NCBI GenBank assembly: GCA_019638975.1
Contig: JAHBST010000011.1
Coordinates: 1 to 35,887, forward strand
Source of the DNA: Cryobacterium sp.
GTDB taxonomy: Bacteria; Actinomycetota; Actinomycetes; Actinomycetales; Microbacteriaceae
Direction: 5' to 3'
DNA length: 35,887 nucleotides
Shown here: in pieces, positions 1 through 7,012 of the stretch
Layout: each line of letters begins with the position of its first letter
Position numbering within the stretch: the stretch's first letter is position 1
Position numbers and translations under genes: made by a program
Notes under the pieces: generated by a model
Told to the model about the DNA's origin: nothing
The model's database searches: none
The model's input: the letters and a program-made list of their open reading frames with translations, nothing else

Positions 1-399
1 CTGGAACGCGGCGTGCACGGTCGTGGGAGCGAGCAAGCGGGGCGTGCCGCCGTTCGGATTCGCCGTACGCCAGTTGTCGCGCGCCGTTTTCACGGCGAGC
101 AGGCAGCTCTCGGTGCCGCCGCTCGTGACGGTGCCGACGACGTCGCTGCTTCCGTGCAGCATCCGTCGCGCGAATGCGAGCACCTCGCGCTCCATCGTCG
201 CAACCGACGTGAAGGTCGTGGGGTCGAGCCCATTGACGGGCTGCACCATGCGGATGGCCGCCGCCGCGAGCTCGTTGAGTTCGGCAAGGCCACTGTCGTA
301 GACGTACGAGAGCACGTGGCCGCCGTGCGTCGGCGCATCCGCGTCGCGGAGCTCCTGCAGGCGCGCGAGGATGTCGGCCGGCTTCTCCTGGAAGTTCAT
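1..399 (-). CDS. PLP-dependent lyase/decarboxylase, sphingosine-1-phosphate lyase-like (partial)
   Basis: Only the N-terminal 133 residues are inside the window; the gene runs off the left edge. It is a fold-type I PLP enzyme. The segment GTVTSGGTESCLLAVKTARD near residues 90-110, followed by an APTTVHAAF stretch, closely resembles the cofactor-phosphate loop of sphingosine-1-phosphate lyase (GTMTSGGTES...APVSAHAAF in the animal enzyme) more than glutamate decarboxylase. The catalytic lysine lies outside the window. The ATG at 399 overlaps the TGA of the MFS transporter by 4 bp (ATGA), so the two are probably translationally coupled. Known family members cleave phosphorylated long-chain bases or decarboxylate amino acids, releasing an aldehyde or amine. 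The true substrate here is unknown. An aldehyde dehydrogenase lies just across the divergent promoter, which would fit an aldehyde product, but that link is inference. Confidence 0.85.
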   Translation of the reverse strand, partial: MNFQEKPADILARLQELRDADAPTHGGHVLSYVYDSGLAELNELAAAAIRMVQPVNGLDPTTFTSVATMEREVLAFARRMLHGSSDVVGTVTSGGTESCLLAVKTARDNWRTANPNGGTPRLLAPTTVHAAFQ

Positions 400-1757
400 C
401 GGCCGATCGTGTCCTTGCGCAAGCGATATCGGCGAAGAGTGAGGAGGCTCAACCCGATTATCGCGGCGGGAACGACGCTGAAGCTCACGACGATTCCCGC
501 GATCGCACTCGAGGACTGAACGACGGTCTCCCCCGCGACTGATTCTGCGTACCCCGCAATGGCCAGAACGATTGTCAGCACCGTGGCACCGAGCGCCATC
601 CCGGTCGTCTCGCCCGCCGTCCACATCCCGCCGAACGTGCCGGCCTGGCCCTCGCCGTGCGAAACCGCGTCGTGCGAAATCACGTCGGGAAGCATTGCCA
701 TCGGCAACGATTGCATTCCCGCATACGCTGCGCCGGCCACCGCCACCGGGATATACACCCACGCGCCTGGAGCCCACAGAAGCCCGACGAGACTGAGTGC
801 GGCCAGCCCGTAGAGGATGCTCGCATACGTGAATCCGCGCTCCTTTCCGATGCGCCTGGCAATCACGCCCCACAGCGGCGCAGCGAGGAGCGCGGGGGCG
901 ATGAGAGCGATGAAGAGGTACGTGACGGCGTCCTCGCTCTTGAGCACCCAGGTTGCGACGTATTGCGCGCCCGCGAGCATGATCCCCGTCGCGAGCCCTT
1001 GCAGCAGGAACGTTGCGAGGAGCGCGCGGAACGGCTGGCTGCGCTTGAGCGCGCGAAAACCTGCCGCGTAGTTCTCTCTGATCGACACGGATGCCCCAGC
1101 GTCGGCGGGGACGAGCCCCCTCTTCGCGACGAAACTCGAGGCGAACAAGCCTGCCCCGATGACGAGGCCCGCGACAACGGCCATGAGGAAATACCCGAGG
1201 AACGTGCTTCCCCCTCCGAGGCCCCTCAACGCGGGCCCGCCCGCGCCGAAAAGCAGAATCGCGAAAGTGAGGACGACGACGCGCCAAGTCAGCAGTCGCG
1301 TTCGCTCGTCGTAATGGTCGGAAAGTTCGGCCGGAAGCGCAATGTACGGCACCTGGAAGAGACTGAATGCGGTAGCCGCGAGCACGAAAGCCACGAACAC
1401 CCAGACACCGGCAACGACCGGGCTCATTCCCGCTGGCACGGCAAACGTCAGGATGAAGAACACGGGCAAGAGCACGGCTCCGAGAACCATGAAACGACGG
1501 CGCGATCCCGTATGCGCGAGGCTGCGGTCGCTTCGGCCGCCGATGACCGGGTCGATGATGACGTCCCAGACTTTCGCCGCGGTGACGAGGATGCCCGCGA
1601 CGAGTGCCGTCACGCCGAGCGTGTCCGTCAAGTAGTAGACGAGTACGAGCCCGGGAAGGGTGGAGAAACCTCCCGTTCCGATCGAGCCGATCGCGTAGCT
1701 CGCGATCGTGCGGCGAGACAGTCGAGTGGTGGCGTTCGAGCGCTCCGATGCGGTCAT
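396..1757 (-). CDS. MFS transporter, glycoside-pentoside-hexuronide (MelB-like) family
   Basis: A 453-residue polytopic membrane protein with about 12 hydrophobic segments. The N-terminus (SYAIGSIGTGGFSTLPGLVL, then YYLTDTLGV) and the following segment with DPVIGGRSDRS are typical of GPH-type cation symporters, which include MelB and XylP. I start it at the ATG at 1757, because TACACT at 1770-1765 lies 7 nt upstream as a -10 box and no Shine-Dalgarno is visible; the frame stays open a further 117 codons upstream but those residues look like antisense to the dehydrogenase gene. It overlaps the downstream PLP lyase by 4 bp. The substrate cannot be read from sequence. Many GPH-like proteins in actinobacteria next to catabolic enzymes are uncharacterised, so uptake of the lyase substrate or export of a product are both possible. 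Confidence 0.88.
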   Translation of the reverse strand: MTASERSNATTRLSRRTIASYAIGSIGTGGFSTLPGLVLVYYLTDTLGVTALVAGILVTAAKVWDVIIDPVIGGRSDRSLAHTGSRRRFMVLGAVLLPVFFILTFAVPAGMSPVVAGVWVFVAFVLAATAFSLFQVPYIALPAELSDHYDERTRLLTWRVVVLTFAILLFGAGGPALRGLGGGSTFLGYFLMAVVAGLVIGAGLFASSFVAKRGLVPADAGASVSIRENYAAGFRALKRSQPFRALLATFLLQGLATGIMLAGAQYVATWVLKSEDAVTYLFIALIAPALLAAPLWGVIARRIGKERGFTYASILYGLAALSLVGLLWAPGAWVYIPVAVAGAAYAGMQSLPMAMLPDVISHDAVSHGEGQAGTFGGMWTAGETTGMALGATVLTIVLAIAGYAESVAGETVVQSSSAIAGIVVSFSVVPAAIIGLSLLTLRRYRLRKDTIGR

Positions 1758-1764
1758 GAACCAG

Positions 1765-1774
1765 AGTGTAGCGT
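1765..1774. promoter_or_regulatory. Overlapping divergent -10 boxes for the MFS and aldehyde dehydrogenase genes
   Basis: On the minus strand TACACT (1770-1765) lies 7 nt before the MFS ATG at 1757. On the plus strand TAGCGT (1769-1774) lies 7 nt before the dehydrogenase ATG at 1782. The two hexamers share the TA step at 1769-1770. With only 24 bp between the start codons, both mRNAs should be leaderless and the two promoters should exclude each other. This is read directly from spacing; start-site mapping is not available. Confidence 0.65.
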
Positions 1775-1781
1775 TGGCAGC

Positions 1782-3332
1782 ATGCCCGGTACATTCCTGC
1801 CGCGCGAGGTCATCGACGACCTTGACGCCGATCTCTGCTCGTCCCGTTCGAGCCACACTCGCATCAACGCTCCCTTCACCGGCGAGAAATTGCACGACCT
1901 CCCCGGCAGTTCGGCGGCGGATGTCGCGGCCGCGGCCGAACGCGCTCGCCTGGCCCAAATCGGTTGGCACGCGGCCGGTTTTGCCTATCGTCGGGCGGTG
2001 CTGTTGAGAGCCCACGACCTCATTGTGAAGCGAAAGGAACTTCTCCTCGACGCCGTGCAGTCCGAGACCGGGAAGACGCGCGGTCAGGCGTTCGAGGAAG
2101 TGTTTCAATCAGCCAACGTCGCGCGGTATTACGCCGTGTCCGCGCGGCGCGCGCTCGCCTCGCGCGGCCGGCGCGGCGGCATCCCGATGGTCATCCGCAC
2201 TCGCGTCGAGTACCGGCCCAAGGGACTCATCGGCGTCATCACCCCCTGGAACTATCCCTTGAGCCTCGCAGCGATGGATGTCGTGCCCGCGCTCGCCGCC
2301 GGCAACGCGGTTCTGCAGAAAGCGGACGACCAGGGTGCGCTCAGCATTCTCGCCTTGCGCCGAGCTTTCGTCGATGCGGGAGTTCCGCCCGAGCTGTGGG
2401 CTGTCGTCGCGGGGCCGGGGGACGTCGTCGGCAGCGCCGTCAATGACGCGTCGGATTTCGTGTGCTTTACCGGCTCCACAGCGACCGGCACCCGAGTGGG
2501 AGTGCGGGCGGCGGAGGCGCTTCGCGGAGCGTCGCTCGAACTCGGCGGCAAGAATCCGATGATCGTGCTCGCCGATGTCGACCCCGTGAAGGCAGCCCAA
2601 AAGGCCGTGTACGCGTGCTTCTCGTCGTTGGGCCAATTGTGCGTGTCGATCGAGCGCATCTATGTCGACCGAACGGTCTCGGATGCTTTCACGACGGAAT
2701 TCGTTGCGCGCACGACAGCCCTCGTCCAGGGCGCGGCATTCGACTACTCGACGGACGTCGGTTCTCTCACGCTGCCCAGCCAGCTCGAACGCGTGCAGGA
2801 TCACGTGACGGATGCCGTCGCGAAGGGCGCGACGTTGCTCACTGGCGGCGCAGCCCGCCCGGACCTCGGCCCGCTGTTCTACGAACCGACCGTTCTCACC
2901 GGTGTCACCGACGCGATGACGTGCTCGGGGGCCGAGACGTTCGGTCCGGTTATCGCGATCACTCCCGTCGACGGCGTCGAGGAGGCGATCCTTGCTGCAA
3001 ACAGTTCTCCGTTCGGTCTCAATGCATCCGTCTTCGCGCGATCGACTCGTCGGGCGCGAACTGTCGCTCGAGCCCTCGAAGCGGGCAGCGTCAACATCAA
3101 CGAGGGATACCGAGCGACCTTTTCCTCCATCGATGCGCCGATGGGCGGCGTGAAGCAATCCGGTATCGGACGGCGGAATGGCCCCGAGGGGATCCTGAGG
3201 TTCGCGAACTCCCACACGATCGCGGAATCGACGGGCCTCATGACTCTGCCGAGTACGGGACCAGAGTTCAAAAGACTGAGTGGAGTCATGCTTCTCCTGT
3301 TGCGCTCGCTCAAGGCCGTCCGCCGCCGGTAG
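1782..3332 (+). CDS. gabD2: Succinate-semialdehyde dehydrogenase-like NAD(P)+ aldehyde dehydrogenase
   Basis: A 516-residue ALDH-superfamily enzyme that oxidises an aldehyde to the carboxylate. Key residues are visible: the TPWNYP motif with Asn157, the general-base Glu253 in LELGGKNPM, and the catalytic Cys287 in SSLGQLCVSIERIY. The VCFTGSTATG and FGLNASVFA...AGSVNINEGY segments match the actinobacterial GabD2 branch as I recall it. The ATG at 1782 is chosen because TAGCGT lies 7 nt upstream; the frame is open far upstream but only as antisense to the MFS gene. It is divergent from the transporter/PLP-lyase pair, so it may oxidise an aldehyde made by the lyase (inference). It ends 19 bp from the convergent tatB gene. 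Substrate specificity for succinate semialdehyde is by similarity only. Confidence 0.87.
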   Translation: MPGTFLPREVIDDLDADLCSSRSSHTRINAPFTGEKLHDLPGSSAADVAAAAERARLAQIGWHAAGFAYRRAVLLRAHDLIVKRKELLLDAVQSETGKTRGQAFEEVFQSANVARYYAVSARRALASRGRRGGIPMVIRTRVEYRPKGLIGVITPWNYPLSLAAMDVVPALAAGNAVLQKADDQGALSILALRRAFVDAGVPPELWAVVAGPGDVVGSAVNDASDFVCFTGSTATGTRVGVRAAEALRGASLELGGKNPMIVLADVDPVKAAQKAVYACFSSLGQLCVSIERIYVDRTVSDAFTTEFVARTTALVQGAAFDYSTDVGSLTLPSQLERVQDHVTDAVAKGATLLTGGAARPDLGPLFYEPTVLTGVTDAMTCSGAETFGPVIAITPVDGVEEAILAANSSPFGLNASVFARSTRRARTVARALEAGSVNINEGYRATFSSIDAPMGGVKQSGIGRRNGPEGILRFANSHTIAESTGLMTLPSTGPEFKRLSGVMLLLLRSLKAVRRR

Positions 3333-3351
3333 GTTCCGGCTCGCAGGCTAC

Positions 3352-3711
3352 CTACGTCGCCTCGCTGTCATAGGGGGCTTTCTTGCCTTCTTCTTCCAGT
3401 CGACGCTTGCGTTTCATGTAGGCGGACTCGGTTATCGGCGGTGCACTCGGAGTCGTGACCTCCTCGACGAGGGCCTCCCGGATGATGCGTCGCGGGTCAT
3501 ACTGGCGCGGATCGAGCTTCTTCCAGTCGACTTCGTCGAAGTCGGGTCCCATCTCCTCGCGCATGCGGTCTTTGGCGCCGTCCGCCATCTTCTTCAGGTT
3601 CTTGACGAGGCGCGCGAGTTGGGAAGCGTAATACGGGAGGCGTTCGGGGCCCAGCAGAAACACGGCAAGGATCCCGATCAACAGGAGCTTTTCGAACGTC
3701 AACCCGAACAC
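3352..3711 (-). CDS. tatB: Twin-arginine translocase subunit TatB
   Basis: A 119-residue TatA/B-family protein that forms the substrate receptor of the Tat pathway with TatC. The N-terminus MFGLTFEKLLLIGILAVFLL supplies the single short membrane span, followed by the GPERLP hinge and an amphipathic, charged helix (residues about 27-55), then a variable hydrophilic tail. This hinge and tail length favour TatB over TatA. It starts at GTG 3711; a TAGTCT -10 box ends 6 nt upstream, so the mRNA is probably leaderless. In other actinobacteria tatB commonly follows sigE, an anti-sigma gene and htrA, with an O-methyltransferase divergent to sigE. Here the O-methyltransferase is directly divergent to tatB and the three intervening genes are absent. 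Confidence 0.93.
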   Translation of the reverse strand: MFGLTFEKLLLIGILAVFLLGPERLPYYASQLARLVKNLKKMADGAKDRMREEMGPDFDEVDWKKLDPRQYDPRRIIREALVEEVTTPSAPPITESAYMKRKRRLEEEGKKAPYDSEAT

Positions 3712-3717
3712 GTGTTC

Positions 3718-3723
3718 AGACTA
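3718..3723 (-). promoter_or_regulatory. -10 box of tatB (leaderless)
   Basis: TAGTCT read on the minus strand, followed by 6 nt and the GTG start at 3711. No Shine-Dalgarno is present. It abuts the palindrome at 3727-3751. Confidence 0.6.
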
Positions 3724-3726
3724 ACG

Positions 3727-3751
3727 TCTAGAGCGCCGCATCCGCTCTAGA
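3727..3751. promoter_or_regulatory. 9-bp-arm palindrome over the tatB/O-methyltransferase promoters
   Basis: TCTAGAGCG (3727-3735) and CGCTCTAGA (3743-3751) are perfect inverted repeats separated by 7 bp. The right arm overlaps TAGAGT (3748-3753), the probable -10 box of the O-methyltransferase, and the left arm lies just upstream of the tatB -10 box. A protein operator controlling both genes is the simplest reading; no regulator family is recognised from the motif. Confidence 0.55.
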
Positions 3752-3753
3752 GT
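3748..3753 (+). promoter_or_regulatory. Probable -10 box of the O-methyltransferase gene
   Basis: TAGAGT, followed by a short leader that contains AAGGAG at 3763-3768 and the GTG start at 3773. The leader would be about 13 nt long. Confidence 0.45.
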
Positions 3754-3772
3754 TGGGGGAGCAAGGAGCGCT

Positions 3773-4405
3773 GTGGCTGGAAAAGAAACGGACTGGAAGT
3801 TCGCCGAGGACTTCGTCGTCGAACCCGACGACATCGTGCGAGCGCGCGCGCAATCGCTCGAGCTCGGCGTGGAATCGATCACGCCCGCGATGGGCGCACA
3901 ACTGGCGATTCTGACGGCGACAACCGTCGCGACGAACATCATTGAAATCGGCACCGGCGTCGGGGTCAGCGGACTGTGGCTGCTCTCCGGGGCACCGCAA
4001 GCCACGCTCACTTCGATCGACATCGAAGCGGATCATCAGCAGCACGCGCGCACGGCATTTCTCGACGCGGGATATCCGGCGAATCGTTTTCGACTCATCA
4101 CGGGCCGCGCCCGGGACGTGCTCCCCCGCATGAACGAGGCATCGTACGATGTCGTTCTGATCGATGCGGACCCGCAATCGGTCATCGAATACGTCGAACA
4201 CGGGCTTCGACTCGTGCGCAGCGGCGGCACCGTCGTCGTCGCTCATGCGCTATGGCACGGCCGCGTCGCCGATCCTGCGTACCGCGACGACGTGGTCGCC
4301 GACTACCGGAGCCTGCTTCGGGAACTGTCCGCGTCGGATGCCGTCATCAGCGCGCTCTCCCCGATTGGCGATGGATTGCTCCAACTCACGAACGTCGAGC
4401 GGTGA
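3773..4405 (+). CDS. Class I SAM-dependent O-methyltransferase (Methyltransf_3 family)
   Basis: A 210-residue cytosolic methyltransferase. The SAM-binding glycine-rich loop IEIGTGVGVSG is at residues 57-67, the acidic ribose contact SIDIE near 81-85, and DVVLIDADP with Asp131 and Asp133 matches the metal/SAM motif of catechol and caffeoyl-CoA O-methyltransferases. It starts at GTG 3773, with AAGGAG 4 nt upstream. In Mycobacterium the orthologue I recall lies divergent to sigE; the physiological acceptor in that family is not well established. Here it faces tatB across a 61-bp region containing a palindrome, suggesting shared control. Confidence 0.88.
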   Translation: MAGKETDWKFAEDFVVEPDDIVRARAQSLELGVESITPAMGAQLAILTATTVATNIIEIGTGVGVSGLWLLSGAPQATLTSIDIEADHQQHARTAFLDAGYPANRFRLITGRARDVLPRMNEASYDVVLIDADPQSVIEYVEHGLRLVRSGGTVVVAHALWHGRVADPAYRDDVVADYRSLLRELSASDAVISALSPIGDGLLQLTNVER

Positions 4406-4423
4406 CAGCCGAGCGGACTCCGC

Positions 4424-4600
4424 TTATTTGACGGCCGCAACGACTCCCGCGAGTACGTCATGAAGTTCTTTGGCTTCGGCATCGTTCACTGAAACGACGA
4501 GCCGTCCCCCGCCCTCGAGCGGAACCCGCACGATGATGAGTCGACCCTCCTTAACAGCCTCCATCGGCCCGTCACCGGTCCTCGGCTTCATGGCTGCCAT
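4424..4600 (-). CDS. DUF3117 family protein
   Basis: A 58-residue protein beginning MAAMKPRTGDGPMEAVKEGR and continuing with LIIVRVPLEGGGRLVVSV, the hallmark of the actinobacterial DUF3117 family. The start at ATG 4600 is supported by AAAGGGGA at 4614-4607; upstream codons in the same frame lack conservation. The family is small, nearly universal in actinobacteria, and has no firmly established function; the Mycobacterium tuberculosis member that I recall (Rv1211) has been described as calmodulin-like. It is convergent with the O-methyltransferase (18 bp gap). Confidence 0.92.
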   Translation of the reverse strand: MAAMKPRTGDGPMEAVKEGRLIIVRVPLEGGGRLVVSVNDAEAKELHDVLAGVVAAVK

Positions 4601-4669
4601 GAACGGTCCCCTTTCGTGGATTGCTCCTCCCATTATCCCGCATTTGACCGACACCCGAAAACCACGCGG

Positions 4670-5902
4670 TCACGGAGGGGTCCAATCCTCGCCGTCCACC
4701 CACCAGCAGTAGTAACACCACAGCCATTGACCGACGATAAGGACGGCGACAAGCAGCACGCGATACACGCGAGATCGTGGTACGGCGAGAGCCCCCGCGA
4801 GAGGGAACAGCGGGATGAGGAGCCGGAACGTGCTCGATTGCGGGAAGAAGACGGCAAGCAGATAAATCGCATAGCTTGCAACCCAGATCCGCAACGTGAC
4901 CCCGAGCCTGCGCGCCCAGGGTGTGAAGAGGAAGGCGAAGAATCCGGCGACAATCGCCACCAGAAGGACCGTGCCCCCTGGGCCGGGAACCCAGAAGGCA
5001 GCTCCCTGAATCCACGGCGTGAACGGCACGAGCTCGTGGTAGCCGAGATACGGGGCGCGCCAGGCAAGTTCGGTGTCCGTATATGCCGTGATCGAACCGG
5101 TCGCCATCCAGGCCAGGAACGGCCACGCGAGGCCCATGAGGCCGCTGAACACCATGACGCCGAGCACGAGGATCCGCTCCCACAGCGGGAATGAATCCTT
5201 CTTTCTGTCGAGGAAACGGTGCGCAGCATGCAAGCCGAGTGCGAGGGCGAACGCGAGTCCGCTCGGTCGGGTGAGCGCCATGATCGCGATCACGGGGATC
5301 AAGGCGACGTAGCGTCTCCGCATGAGCAAGTAGAGAGCGAGAGCGAGCAGAAATGCGTACATCGATTCTGCGTAGGAGACCTGAAGGACCGGCGACAAAG
5401 GAGCCGCGCAGAACACGACGACCGCAAAAAGCGCGCTTTCCCCCGGCAACACGAGGCGCAACATCCGGTACACCATGAGGGCGGCGCCGAGCGAGAATGC
5501 GAAGGATACGAAAACCGACAACGATGCCCACGGGAGCCCCGTGACCACCATGAGCCCTCGAACGAGCATGGGATAGCCCGGCATGAAAGCCCACGCGTTC
5601 TCCATGACGTGGCCGCTGACGGTTTCCGGCAAAACCGAGGGATAGCCGGATGCCGCGACGATGTGGTACCACGTGCTGTCCCACAATTGCGCGAACGACA
5701 GGTAGTCCGGATGTGCGGACGTCCACACATTCTTCTCCTGCCGGGCCGCGAACCACAGCAGGATGCCCGTCGTCACGACGCGCGACAAGGCCCAGACGAC
5801 CGCGACGCGCAACCACCACGGGGTCATGCGGTAGCGGATCCGAACGATTTTCCCGAGCGGCTGGCGCGCGAGGCTCGGCTGGTGCGGCGCGGACGGATTC
5901 AC
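4670..5902 (-). CDS. PIG-V-like polytopic mannosyltransferase
   Basis: A roughly 410-residue membrane protein with about nine to ten hydrophobic segments. The sequence FAQLWDSTWYHIVAASGYP near the N-terminus matches the WD..WY...GYP loop of PIG-V/GT-C glycosyltransferases, which use polyprenyl-phosphate mannose outside the membrane. Actinobacterial members probably modify lipoglycans or cell-surface proteins, but the acceptor is unknown. I favour GTG 5902, which overlaps the dapE stop as GTGA, a junction used repeatedly in this window; ATG 5827 (MTPWWLRV) is the alternative, and neither has a clear Shine-Dalgarno. It would be the second gene of a dapE transcript. The C-terminus (WWVDGEDWTPP) is periplasmic by prediction. 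Confidence 0.8.
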   Translation of the reverse strand: MNPSAPHQPSLARQPLGKIVRIRYRMTPWWLRVAVVWALSRVVTTGILLWFAARQEKNVWTSAHPDYLSFAQLWDSTWYHIVAASGYPSVLPETVSGHVMENAWAFMPGYPMLVRGLMVVTGLPWASLSVFVSFAFSLGAALMVYRMLRLVLPGESALFAVVVFCAAPLSPVLQVSYAESMYAFLLALALYLLMRRRYVALIPVIAIMALTRPSGLAFALALGLHAAHRFLDRKKDSFPLWERILVLGVMVFSGLMGLAWPFLAWMATGSITAYTDTELAWRAPYLGYHELVPFTPWIQGAAFWVPGPGGTVLLVAIVAGFFAFLFTPWARRLGVTLRIWVASYAIYLLAVFFPQSSTFRLLIPLFPLAGALAVPRSRVYRVLLVAVLIVGQWLWCYYCWWVDGEDWTPP

Positions 5903-6972
5903 GGGCCGGTCAGCCACGCCCGAAGTCCGCGCTCGCACTCGGCAATTTGCGCGACATCCACTCGCTCGTCGTCGGCGTGGGCGAGCAGCGCGTCACCGGG
6001 ACCGTAGTTCACGGCGGGAATTCCGAGCGCCGAGAATCGCGCCACATCGGTCCAGCCGTACTTGGGCGCGGGTTCGCCGCCCACGGCGTTCAGGAAGTCC
6101 TGTGCGACGGGAGCATCGAGTCCGGGGCGCGCGCCCTCGGCAATGTCGGACACCGCGAAGTCGACTCCGTCGAGGCTCGAGAATAAAGCCCGCACGTACG
6201 CGGTCGCCGCTTCGCCGCTCGCACTCGGCGCGAACCGGTAGTTGATCGACACGGTGCATTCATCCGGGATCACGTTGCCGGCCACGCCGCCCGTGATGCC
6301 CACGGCATTGAGCGACTCGCGATATTCGAGCCCGTCGACCTCGATCGTGCGCGGCTCGTACGCGGCGAGAATGGCGAGGATGGGCGCCGCGGCGTGAATC
6401 GCATTTCGGCCGACCCACGCCCGTGCCGAATGGGCGCGCACGCCGTGCGTGGTCAATTCGGCCCTCAAAGTGCCGTTGCAGCCGCCTTCGATCATCGCGT
6501 TCGTCGGTTCGCCGAGGATCGCGAAATCGCCGCTCAAGAGCTCGGGTCGATTCCGAGCGAGCCGACCGAGTCCATTGAGGTCTGCGGACACCTCCTCGTG
6601 GTCGTACCAAATCCAGGTAATGTCGTTGACCGGTTCACGAAGTTCGGCGGCGAGCTTCAATTGCACCGCGACCCCCGCTTTCATGTCGACGGTGCCGCGA
6701 CCAATGAGGACGTCGCCCTCTCGGCGAGTCGGAAGATTGTTGTGGACAGGAACCGTGTCGAGATGACCTGCGATGACGACCCGCCGGGCGCGACCGAGGT
6801 TCGTGCGGGCCACGATCGCGTCGCCGTCGCGGCTGACCTCGAGGTGCGCGCAACCGGATACCGCTTCCTCGACGGCATCCGCGAGCTCCCGCTCATTGCC
6901 CGAAACGGATTCGATGTCACACAGTGCCCGCGTGATGTCGATCGAAGAGGCGGTCAGGTCGAGGCGGGGCAC
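5899..6972 (-). CDS. dapE: Succinyl-diaminopimelate desuccinylase
   Basis: A 357-residue M20 metallopeptidase that hydrolyses N-succinyl-LL-diaminopimelate to succinate and LL-DAP for lysine and peptidoglycan synthesis. Metal and catalytic residues are visible: His70 and Asp72 in AGHLDTVPVHNN, Asp96 in GRGTVDMKAG, Glu126/Glu127 in YDHEEVSADLNG and Glu155 in LGEPTNAM. It starts at GTG 6972 after TAAACT and a 6-nt gap, so the mRNA should be leaderless. It is divergent from dapD, the preceding succinylase-pathway enzyme, across 40 bp, and probably heads a two-gene transcript with the mannosyltransferase. Confidence 0.95.
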   Translation of the reverse strand: MPRLDLTASSIDITRALCDIESVSGNERELADAVEEAVSGCAHLEVSRDGDAIVARTNLGRARRVVIAGHLDTVPVHNNLPTRREGDVLIGRGTVDMKAGVAVQLKLAAELREPVNDITWIWYDHEEVSADLNGLGRLARNRPELLSGDFAILGEPTNAMIEGGCNGTLRAELTTHGVRAHSARAWVGRNAIHAAAPILAILAAYEPRTIEVDGLEYRESLNAVGITGGVAGNVIPDECTVSINYRFAPSASGEAATAYVRALFSSLDGVDFAVSDIAEGARPGLDAPVAQDFLNAVGGEPAPKYGWTDVARFSALGIPAVNYGPGDALLAHADDERVDVAQIAECERGLRAWLTGP

Positions 6973-6978
6973 CGGGTC

Positions 6979-6984
6979 AGTTTA
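6979..6984 (-). promoter_or_regulatory. -10 box of dapE (leaderless)
   Basis: TAAACT on the minus strand ends 6 nt before the GTG start at 6972. No Shine-Dalgarno is visible. Confidence 0.6.
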
Positions 6985-7000
6985 TCGAGAGAAGCCCGAC

Positions 7001-7006
7001 TAGCCT
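7001..7006 (+). promoter_or_regulatory. -10 box of dapD (leaderless)
   Basis: TAGCCT is followed by 6 nt and the ATG at 7013. The dapE -10 box lies 16 bp away on the other strand, so the -35 region of each promoter falls in or near the other gene's start. Confidence 0.6.
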
Positions 7007-7012
7007 TGTGGC

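Noticed and set aside
2109-3215. A 368-codon open frame antisense to the aldehyde dehydrogenase
   Set aside because: No family features; the dehydrogenase has all catalytic residues in the plus frame.
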